A stretch of 64,000 bases of DNA from contig JPOM01000001.1 in the NCBI GenBank assembly GCA_000733915.1, positions 1,426,001 to 1,490,000 of the forward strand, in the 5' to 3' direction. Both the position numbers and the translations under genes were made by a program. The notes under the pieces were generated by a model. It was not told the DNA's origin, did no database searches, and worked only from the letters and a program-made list of their open reading frames with translations. Shown here piece by piece: positions 58,268 to 64,000 of the stretch. The DNA is from Caulobacteraceae bacterium PMMR1. GTDB lineage: Bacteria > Pseudomonadota > Alphaproteobacteria > Caulobacterales > Caulobacteraceae. The first letter of the stretch is position 1. The number at the start of each line of letters is the position of its first letter.

Positions 58268-59440
58268 TCAAGCTTCAGACCCGACGCCCCGGAGCGCCCG
58301 CTCCGGGGCGCTTCTGTCTGGGCGGTCAGGCGCGCAAGGCTTCGACCGCAGACCGTTCGGGGGGGCCAGATCCGACGGCGCCGCCGCCCGGGCCTTGTAG
58401 GCCTCAACCAGCTTTTTGACGTCCTGGGCGCGATCGAGCGGCCCGACCATGACGACGTCCCCGGCCGCCACGACCATGACGCCCTTCAGCCCCAGCGCGG
58501 CGACCAGCGGCCCTTCGCTCAGCACCAGCGCGCCTTCGGTGTCGAGCAGGACGGCGGGGCCGCTGACCGCATTGCCCGCCGCGTCCTTGGGCGAGAGCCG
58601 CCAGAGCTCACTGAACGAGCCCACATCCGCCCAGCCGATGTCGCACGGCGCGACCGCCGCCAAGGTCGTGGCCTCCATCACCGCGTAGTCGATCGACTCC
58701 GACGGGCATGCCAGGAACAGCCCGGGGTCGAGCTCGATGTAGGCCCCTGTGCGCAAGCTGCCCTGAAGCGCGCGGATCGCCGCATCGGCGATATCGGGCC
58801 GTGCGAGGCGGAGTTCGCTCAGCATCACCTCGGGCGCATAGAGGAAGATGCCGCCGTTCCAATGATATCCGCCCCGGGCGAGGTAGCGCTCCGCGGTCGC
58901 GAGGTCCGGCTTCTCGGCGAAGCGGCGCACGGCGAACACGCCCTCCGACAGCGCCTCGCCCTGTTCGATGTAGCCGTAGCCGGTCTCAGGCCCGCTCGGA
59001 TGGATGCCGAAGGTGACGATCCGCTCGGCCGAGACCGCCAACGCCCGATCGATGGCGGCGAGGAAGGCGCCCCGGTCCTGCACCACGTGATCGGCGGGCA
59101 GCAGCAGCACCCGAGCGTCGGGATCGAGGGTCTGGCCGAGCGCGGCGGCGATCGCCGCCACCGCTGCGGTGTTGCGGCCGAAGGGCTCCAGCACGACGGC
59201 GGCCGGCGCCACGCCCACCTCGGCGAGCTGGCGGGTCACCATGTCCCGGTGCCGCCCGCTGCAGATCACCACCGGCGCAAGGAAGTCCGCGCCCCGCACG
59301 CGCTCGGCCGTCTCCTGAATCATGGTCAGGCCAGAGGTCAGGGCATGAAACTGCTTGGGCGCGGCGTCCGTGGACAGGGGCCACAGGCGCGTCCCGGAGC
59401 CGCCGGACATAATCACGGGCAGGATCTTCGGCTTGGTCAC
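58268..59440 (-). CDS. Mannose-1-phosphate guanylyltransferase
   Basis: Makes GDP-mannose from mannose-1-phosphate and GTP for surface sugars. The 390-residue protein has ILPVIMSGGSGTRLWPLSTD, APKQFHALTSGLTMIQET, LLLPADHVVQDRGAFLAAID, TFGIHPSGPETGYGYIE, FAEKPDLATAERYLARGGYH and DIGWADVGSFSELW. The C-terminal 40 residues (after KKLVEAYKA) extend beyond the usual end and are encoded across the terminator hairpin of the convergent gene, so the natural stop may have been lost or moved. Confidence 0.94.
   Translation of the reverse strand: MTKPKILPVIMSGGSGTRLWPLSTDAAPKQFHALTSGLTMIQETAERVRGADFLAPVVICSGRHRDMVTRQLAEVGVAPAAVVLEPFGRNTAAVAAIAAALGQTLDPDARVLLLPADHVVQDRGAFLAAIDRALAVSAERIVTFGIHPSGPETGYGYIEQGEALSEGVFAVRRFAEKPDLATAERYLARGGYHWNGGIFLYAPEVMLSELRLARPDIADAAIRALQGSLRTGAYIELDPGLFLACPSESIDYAVMEATTLAAVAPCDIGWADVGSFSELWRLSPKDAAGNAVSGPAVLLDTEGALVLSEGPLVAALGLKGVMVVAAGDVVMVGPLDRAQDVKKLVEAYKARAAAPSDLAPPNGLRSKPCAPDRPDRSAPERALRGVGSEA
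58285..58319 (+). terminator. Hairpin terminator between the Bax-inhibitor-1 gene and convergent GDP-mannose gene
   Basis: A perfect ten-base inverted repeat CGCCCCGGAG (58285-58294) with CTCCGGGGCG (58301-58310) and a six-base loop, followed by CTTCTGTCT. It starts 26 bases after the Bax-inhibitor-1 stop and lies within the last codons of the convergent guanylyltransferase. The T tail is weak, so efficiency is uncertain. Confidence 0.6.
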
Positions 59441-59510
59441 GGCAGGTCACGGCCCCCAGCGCAGCATCGTCCCACTAGCACAGGCCGGCTCGCCTCGCGA
59501 GCGGCGCCCC

Positions 59511-59816
59511 TCAGCCGAGCTCGGCAGGGAAGAAGCCGCGCAGCCAGGGCAGAAGATAGCTCTGCGCCGCCTGGATCACGATCAGGGCGAACACCGGCGT
59601 GATGTCGATCCCCCCCAGCGCCGGGATGAAGCGGCGGAAGGGCGCCAGCACCGGGTCGGTCACCGCGTCCAGCGCCCGGCCGATCTGATATACGAAGCGA
59701 TTGCGCGCATTCAGCACGTCGAAGGCGACGAGCCAGCTCAGGATCGCGGACGCGATGATCGCCAGCGAAAGCAGGCTGAGCAGTCCGTAGAGGATAGCGA
59801 AGATGAAGCTGATCAT
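59511..59816 (-). CDS. YggT family membrane protein
   Basis: A 101-residue two-helix membrane protein. Hydrophobic segments cover roughly 1-27 (FIFAILYGLLSLLSLAIIAS) and 68-90 (ITPVFALIVIQAAQSYLL). Between them lie the conserved YQIGRALDAVTDPVLAPFRR and FIPALGGIDITP. The family acts in osmotic or cell-division-linked processes in other bacteria, but its biochemical role is unclear. Confidence 0.93.
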   Translation of the reverse strand: MISFIFAILYGLLSLLSLAIIASAILSWLVAFDVLNARNRFVYQIGRALDAVTDPVLAPFRRFIPALGGIDITPVFALIVIQAAQSYLLPWLRGFFPAELG

Positions 59817-60000
59817 GGGCGGCCCCGGCGTGTGCGACCCTTAGCCCGCGTCGCGCGTCGGCGGCAAGCCACCGCTAGTCGTCCGCGAAGGCAGCGGTCC
59901 GACACGCCCGCTTCCACCCCTAGCCGACTCTGAGGCCACGCCGGAAAGCGGCCCCTGCGATTTCAACTGAGACACTACCCGACCACGGCTCCGCTGGACG

Positions 60001-60015
60001 GAACGCAACAAGAAC
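60001..60015 (+). promoter_or_regulatory. LexA (SOS) box in front of the radical SAM/UdgX operon
   Basis: GAACgcaacaaGAAC is a perfect direct repeat of GAAC separated by seven bases. Its reverse complement is GTTC-N7-GTTC, the alphaproteobacterial LexA site. It lies 15 bases before the start codon of the radical SAM gene, overlapping where RNA polymerase or the leader would be, so the operon should be repressed by LexA and induced by DNA damage. Only a binding or mutational test can prove this. Confidence 0.85.
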
Positions 60016-60030
60016 ACTAGGGTCGCCGCG

Positions 60031-61281
60031 ATGGCGACTCTGACCCTGCGGCGCAAGCTCGAGATCCTGGCGGACGCGGCCAAATACGACGCCTCCTGCG
60101 CCTCGTCAGGAGGCCGCAAGCGGGACAGCCGCGATGGCCAGGGCATCGGCGCGATCAACGGCATGGGCGTCTGCCACGCCTATACGCCGGACGGGCGCTG
60201 CGTCTCCTTGCTGAAGATCCTGCTGACGAACTTCTGCGTCTTCGACTGCGCCTATTGCATCAACCGCTTATCGAGCAACGTGGAGCGGGCACGGTTCAGC
60301 GTCGAAGAGGTCGTTCGGCTGACGCTCGACTTCTACAAGCGCAACTATATCGAGGGCCTGTTCCTGTCGTCCGGCGTGATCCGCAGCGCCGACTACACGC
60401 AGGAGCAGCTGAACCTGGTCGCCAAGACGCTGCGGGAAACGCACGGCTACCGCGGCTACATCCACCTGAAAATCGTCGCAGGCGCGAGCCCGGAGCTGGC
60501 GACCGAGGCGGGGTTCTACGCCGACCGCCTGTCGGTGAATGTGGAGCTTCCGGACGAGACGGCGCTGGCTCGCCTGGCGCCAGAGAAGACGCCGGGCGAG
60601 ATCAAGCGCGCCATGGGGGTGGTGCGGCTCGGGATCGAGGGCGGCAAGGGGCGCTCGTACACGGGCAAGACGGCGCGCGTCTTCGCCTCCGCCGGTCAGA
60701 GCACCCAGATGATCGTGGGCGCGGACGCCGCCACCGACACCGAGATCTTGGCGCGGTCCGAAAGCCTCTACGGTTCCTACGGCCTGAAGCGCGTCTACTA
60801 TTCCGCCTTCAGCCCCATCCCCGACTCCTCCGCCGCCCTGCCGTCGGAGCGGCCGCATTTGATGCGCGAGCACCGCCTCTATCAGGCCGACTGGCTGATG
60901 CGCTTCTACGGCTTCGAGCGCGAGGAGATCGCGTCGGCCGCGCCGGGCGGCATGCTGGACCCGGCGCTCGACCCAAAGCTGGCCTGGGCTCTGGCGAACC
61001 GGGATCGCTTCCCGGTGAACGTAAACCGGGCGGACCGGGAGCTCCTGCTGCGCATCCCCGGCCTGGGCGTCAAGGCGGTGAACCGCCTCATCGGCGTGCG
61101 CCGGCACAAACGGCTGACGCTGGAGGACCTGCGCCGCGCGTCCGGCGGACTGAAGCGCGTGCGTCCTTTCGTGACCACGGCGGACTGGAGCCCGGGCGGC
61201 CTCACCGACTCCGAGACCCTGTCGGCCCGCTTGGCCGGGGCGGCCAAGGCGGCGGAGCCGCATCAGCTGACGCTGTTCTGA
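60031..61281 (+). CDS. Radical SAM protein of the DNA repair type
   Basis: A 416-residue radical SAM enzyme of the family listed as putative DNA modification/repair protein. The SAM-binding cysteines are C69-x3-C73-x2-C76 in LLTNFCVFDCAYCINRLSSN. Other blocks are MGVCHAYTPDGRCVSLLKIL, LFLSSGVIRSADYTQEQLNL, HLKIVAGASPELATEAGFYA and SPIPDSSAALP. The C-terminus has a helix-hairpin-helix DNA-binding unit (LLRIPGLGVKAVNRLIGVRR, about 340-360). Its stop shares one base with the next start (TGATG), and an SOS box lies 15 bases upstream. The substrate is unknown, probably a damaged base or crosslink. Confidence 0.9.
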   Translation: MATLTLRRKLEILADAAKYDASCASSGGRKRDSRDGQGIGAINGMGVCHAYTPDGRCVSLLKILLTNFCVFDCAYCINRLSSNVERARFSVEEVVRLTLDFYKRNYIEGLFLSSGVIRSADYTQEQLNLVAKTLRETHGYRGYIHLKIVAGASPELATEAGFYADRLSVNVELPDETALARLAPEKTPGEIKRAMGVVRLGIEGGKGRSYTGKTARVFASAGQSTQMIVGADAATDTEILARSESLYGSYGLKRVYYSAFSPIPDSSAALPSERPHLMREHRLYQADWLMRFYGFEREEIASAAPGGMLDPALDPKLAWALANRDRFPVNVNRADRELLLRIPGLGVKAVNRLIGVRRHKRLTLEDLRRASGGLKRVRPFVTTADWSPGGLTDSETLSARLAGAAKAAEPHQLTLF

Positions 61282-62738
61282 TGTACGGCGTTCGCCTGCA
61301 GGACCCGCTGGACCTTGCGGGCTGGCGCAGGGCGGCGCGGGCGCTGCGCCTGGGCGGCGTGGCGCCTGAGCAGGTGGCGTGGCGCGTCGGCGACGCCAGC
61401 GGCGGCCTTTTCGACGGCCCGCCCCCGCCCGAGCCGCCCTCCGGCGCAGGCTTCAGCGCGCCGCGCGAGCTCCTCGACCTCGCCGCGGACCTGGTCTGCC
61501 ACCGCAGCGACGACCGCTTCGACCTCCTCTACCGCCTGCTCTGGCGCCTGAAGGACGAGCCGGCGCTCCTGCGCATCACGACCGATGCGGACGTGGCCGA
61601 GGCGCACCTGCGCCGCAAGGCCGTGCAGCAGGCCACCCACAAGATGCACGCCTTTGTGCGCTTCCGCCTGGTCAATCCCGCCTTCGAGGCCGCCGGCGAA
61701 CGCGAGACCTACGTGGCCTGGTTCGAGCCGCCGCACCGGGTGCTGACGCGCGGGATCGACTATTTCGTCAAGCGCATGGGGCGGCTCGCGTTCTCGATCC
61801 TGACGCCCGACGCCTGCGCCCACTGGGACGGGGCGGGTGGGCTCAGCTTCACCCCCGGCCTGGAGCGGCGCGAGGCGCCGGGCGAGGACGAGCTGGAGAC
61901 CTACTGGCGGACCTACTTCGCCTCGGTGTTCAACCCCGCGCGGGTCAATCCGAGGCTGATGACCCAGCACATGCCCCGCCGCTACTGGGGGAACCTGCCC
62001 GAAGCCGCCGTCATTCCCGAGCTGGCCGCCGCCGCCCGAGGAAGGACCGACGCCATGGTCGAGGCCGCGCCGACCCCGCCCTCCCCGCGCACCGGCCGGG
62101 TGCAGGTGAAGCGCGCGCCGGCGCCGCCCCCGCCCGACGCCGCGCCCGCCGACCTGCCGGAGGTCGCCGCCGCGATCCAGGCCTGCCGCCGCTGCGACCT
62201 GTGGCGCCACGCGACCCAGGGCGTGCCGGGCGAGGGGCCGCCGCAGGCGCCCTTGATGCTGGTGGGCGAACAGCCCGGCGACATGGAGGACCTTGCGGGC
62301 CATCCGTTCGTGGGGCCTGCGGGCGAGGTGCTAAACCGCGCCCTGGCCGAAGCCGGGGTGAACCGCGAAGAGGCCTACGTCACCAATGCGGTGAAGCACT
62401 TCAAGCACGAGCTTCGCGGCAAGCGGCGGCTGCATTCGCGCCCGAACGGCACAGAGATCGAGGCCTGCCGCTGGTGGCTGCAGACCGAGCGACGCCTGGT
62501 GCGGCCCAAGGTGATCGTGGCGCTCGGCGCCACCGCCGCCACGGCCGTCTTCGGCCGCGCGCTGAGCGTTCTTAAGAACCGCGGCGTGGTCGGCGAGGTC
62601 GAGGGCGGCGGCCTCGGCTTCCTGACGGTGCACCCGTCGTACCTGCTGCGCATCCCCGAGCCGGGCGAGAAGGCTCGCGCCTACGACGCCTTCGTAGCCG
62701 ACCTCGCCGCGGCGCACGCCTTGCTGAAGGCGGCCTGA
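61281..62738 (+). CDS. udgX: DUF4130-UdgX fusion: uracil-DNA crosslinking glycosylase-like protein
   Basis: A 485-residue two-part protein. Residues 1-250 are the DUF4130 domain that usually pairs with the radical SAM gene (LWRLKDEPALLRITTDADVA, KMHAFVRFRLVNPAFEA, YFVKRMGRLAFSILTPD). Residues about 285-485 are a family-4-like uracil-DNA glycosylase of the UdgX type: motif A GEQPGDMEDLAGHPFVGPAG (329-348), the R-loop KRRLHSRPNG with H385 that in Mycobacterium smegmatis UdgX (H109) bonds covalently to the DNA abasic sugar, and motif B VHPSYLLRIP (450-459). Cluster-type cysteines are C302, C305 and C396. DNA binding and a Pro-rich linker join the halves. Confidence 0.92.
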   Translation: MYGVRLQDPLDLAGWRRAARALRLGGVAPEQVAWRVGDASGGLFDGPPPPEPPSGAGFSAPRELLDLAADLVCHRSDDRFDLLYRLLWRLKDEPALLRITTDADVAEAHLRRKAVQQATHKMHAFVRFRLVNPAFEAAGERETYVAWFEPPHRVLTRGIDYFVKRMGRLAFSILTPDACAHWDGAGGLSFTPGLERREAPGEDELETYWRTYFASVFNPARVNPRLMTQHMPRRYWGNLPEAAVIPELAAAARGRTDAMVEAAPTPPSPRTGRVQVKRAPAPPPPDAAPADLPEVAAAIQACRRCDLWRHATQGVPGEGPPQAPLMLVGEQPGDMEDLAGHPFVGPAGEVLNRALAEAGVNREEAYVTNAVKHFKHELRGKRRLHSRPNGTEIEACRWWLQTERRLVRPKVIVALGATAATAVFGRALSVLKNRGVVGEVEGGGLGFLTVHPSYLLRIPEPGEKARAYDAFVADLAAAHALLKAA

Positions 62739-62741
62739 GGC

Positions 62742-64000
62742 TCAGCTCGCGCCCGAGGTGACCACGGACTCCTCGCCCTCGGCGATCGGCGCGTCGTCGC
62801 CGGGCTGCTTGGGCGTGATCAGGCGGGCGAGCTTGGGCTTCAGCCCGCCCTCGAAACCGTCGACGAACTCGTAGACCACAGGCACCAGCACGAGCGACAG
62901 GGCCGTTGAGCTCAGCAGGCCGCCGATCACGGCGATGGCCATGGGCTGGCGGAACTCCGACCCCTGACCCAGCCCCAGCGCCGTCGGCAGCATGCCCGCC
63001 ATCATGGCGACCGTGGTCATGATGATGGGACGGGCGCGCTCCCGGCAGGCGTTGATCAGGGCGTCATGCAGGCTCTGGCCCGCGCGCTGATCCTCGATGG
63101 CGAACTCCACCAGCAGGATGGAGTTCTTGGCCGCGATCCCGAACAGCATCAGGCAGCCAATCAGCACCGGCATGGTCACCGCCTGGCCGGTCAGGAGCAG
63201 CAACAGGAACGCGCCCCCGATCGAGAGCGGCAGAGCCGACAGGATCGTCGCCGGCTTGAAGAAGCTGCGGAAGAGCAGCACCAGCACGGCATAGATGAGC
63301 GCGATGCCGGAGAAAAGCGCGGCCAGGAAGTTGGTCATCAGGTCGATGAGGGCCTCGGTGTCGCCGGCGTTGGCGCGCGAGACGCCCGGAATCTGGCCGG
63401 CGAGGATCTTCTTCATGGTCGGCAGCTTGCTGATCGCCGCATTGGCGCTGCCCAGGATGGCGCCGTTGGCGAAGTCCGCGTCGATGGCCGCTTGGCGCTT
63501 ACGGTCGTAGCGCACGATCGTGCCGGGTCCGGACTCAAAGCCGATGTCCGCCACGGTGGAGAGCGCCGTCGTCTTGCCGGACGTGGTCGGGACCTGCAGA
63601 TTGGCGAGGGTCTGCAGGTCGGTGCGCGCGCGCTCCGGCAGGCGGGCGCGTATCGGGATGCGCCGCTCGCCCTCCGAGAACTTCGCGACATTGGGGTCGA
63701 TGTCGCCGATGGTGGCCACGCGCACCACGCTGGAGAGCGCAAGCGCATTGACGCCCAGGCGCGCAGCCTCGTCGGGCTTGGGCCGGATGATCAGCTCAGG
63801 ACCGGGCGCCGGGGGCGAGGGCCGCGGGTCGCTGACCTCGCGAAGGCCGCGCATTTCGGTCATCAGCTGGGCGCGGGTGCGCTCGAGCAGCGGCCCGTTC
63901 TCGGAAGACAGCACGATGTTGACGTCGGAGGACCCGAAGTCGGACCGTGTCGTGATCCGGACATCGGGGATGGAGCGCAGGAGCGGCCGGGTGGCGGCGC
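62742..64000 (-). CDS. RND efflux transporter, C-terminal part (N-terminus beyond window)
   Basis: The C-terminal 419 residues of an inner-membrane resistance-nodulation-division pump, open to the right edge. After a periplasmic stretch (LVLSSENGP-like, ELIIRPKPDEAARLGVNALA, FSEGERRIPIRARLPERART) come membrane helices VLVLLFRSF, ATILSALPLSIGGAFLLLLL, MPVLIGCLMLFGIAAKNSIL, and RPIIMTTVAMMAGMLPTALG. The order and the GIAAKNSILLVEFAIE block match AcrB/MexB-type HAE1 pumps. The usual partner genes (membrane-fusion protein) would lie outside the window. It is convergent with the udgX gene. Confidence 0.93.
   Translation of the reverse strand, partial: AATRPLLRSIPDVRITTRSDFGSSDVNIVLSSENGPLLERTRAQLMTEMRGLREVSDPRPSPPAPGPELIIRPKPDEAARLGVNALALSSVVRVATIGDIDPNVAKFSEGERRIPIRARLPERARTDLQTLANLQVPTTSGKTTALSTVADIGFESGPGTIVRYDRKRQAAIDADFANGAILGSANAAISKLPTMKKILAGQIPGVSRANAGDTEALIDLMTNFLAALFSGIALIYAVLVLLFRSFFKPATILSALPLSIGGAFLLLLLTGQAVTMPVLIGCLMLFGIAAKNSILLVEFAIEDQRAGQSLHDALINACRERARPIIMTTVAMMAGMLPTALGLGQGSEFRQPMAIAVIGGLLSSTALSLVLVPVVYEFVDGFEGGLKPKLARLITPKQPGDDAPIAEGEESVVTSGAS

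Noticed and set aside
60255-61280. Possible N-terminal extension of the UdgX protein inside the radical SAM gene
   Set aside because: The extension is out of frame with radical SAM and low complexity. The ATG at 61281 overlaps the upstream stop as expected for an operon.

Overview
The window is GC-rich, densely coded alphaproteobacterial chromosome. A bactofilin, a MucR/Ros-type regulator, the gene complement and a direct-repeat SOS box of the alphaproteobacterial type point to Caulobacterales, most likely a Phenylobacterium- or Caulobacter-like genus. The genus is inferred from gene content and not proven. I see no insertion sequence, prophage, CRISPR array or plasmid gene. Nearly all of it is housekeeping and metabolic chromosome.

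Layout. 1-3 kb: the start of a SUF iron-sulfur operon on the minus strand (IscR-like regulator, cysteine desulfurase, sufB running off the edge). 3-10.7 kb: an atypical alpha/beta hydrolase, anmK, tyrS, a peroxiredoxin, a bactofilin, prfB with a programmed frameshift, a second hydrolase and a degenerate MucR protein. 10.7-16.4 kb: a minus-strand run of SDR, GPH-type transporter, thiolase, GST and a nucleoside transporter. 16.5-26 kb: ligD facing a translation cluster (infC with an AUU start, rpmI, rplT, pheS, pheT) into which an MFS transporter and a GNAT gene have been inserted. 26-28.3 kb: two glycosyltransferases. 28.4-33.4 kb: a compact sulfate-assimilation operon (cobA/cysG, DUF2849, cysI, DUF934, cysH, fpr), divergent from a LysR gene. 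33.6-41 kb: LysR, chorismate mutase, an ATP-grasp/luciferase-like pair and the cyoABCD quinol oxidase. 41-50.5 kb: tRNA-Lys, an Hpt protein and complex I genes in an unusual split: nuoE-nuoF on minus, aspS-nuoA-B-C-D on plus. 50.6-59.8 kb: a secreted hydrolase, a CitE-like lyase, thpR, rfbB-rfbA-rfbC, a CapD-like dehydratase, a GDSL esterase, a Bax-inhibitor-1 protein, mannose-1-phosphate guanylyltransferase and YggT. 60-62.7 kb: a radical SAM / UdgX DNA-repair operon directly behind a perfect SOS box. The right edge holds part of an RND efflux pump.

Two themes stand out. First, translation-level control is visible in the DNA: prfB keeps the AGGAGG...CTT TGA C frameshift signal and infC appears to start at ATT. 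Second, six genes (iscR-like, ligD, a GT4 glycosyltransferase, a small membrane protein upstream of nuoE, a DUF4440-like gene and a capD-like gene) are each interrupted by an apparent single-base deletion, five of them in C/G runs. This fits consensus error in the assembly better than six independent pseudogenes.

The strongest candidate for unusual biology is the SOS-boxed two-gene operon at 60.0-62.7 kb. The next is the ATP-grasp/flavin monooxygenase pair at 34.9-36.9 kb.
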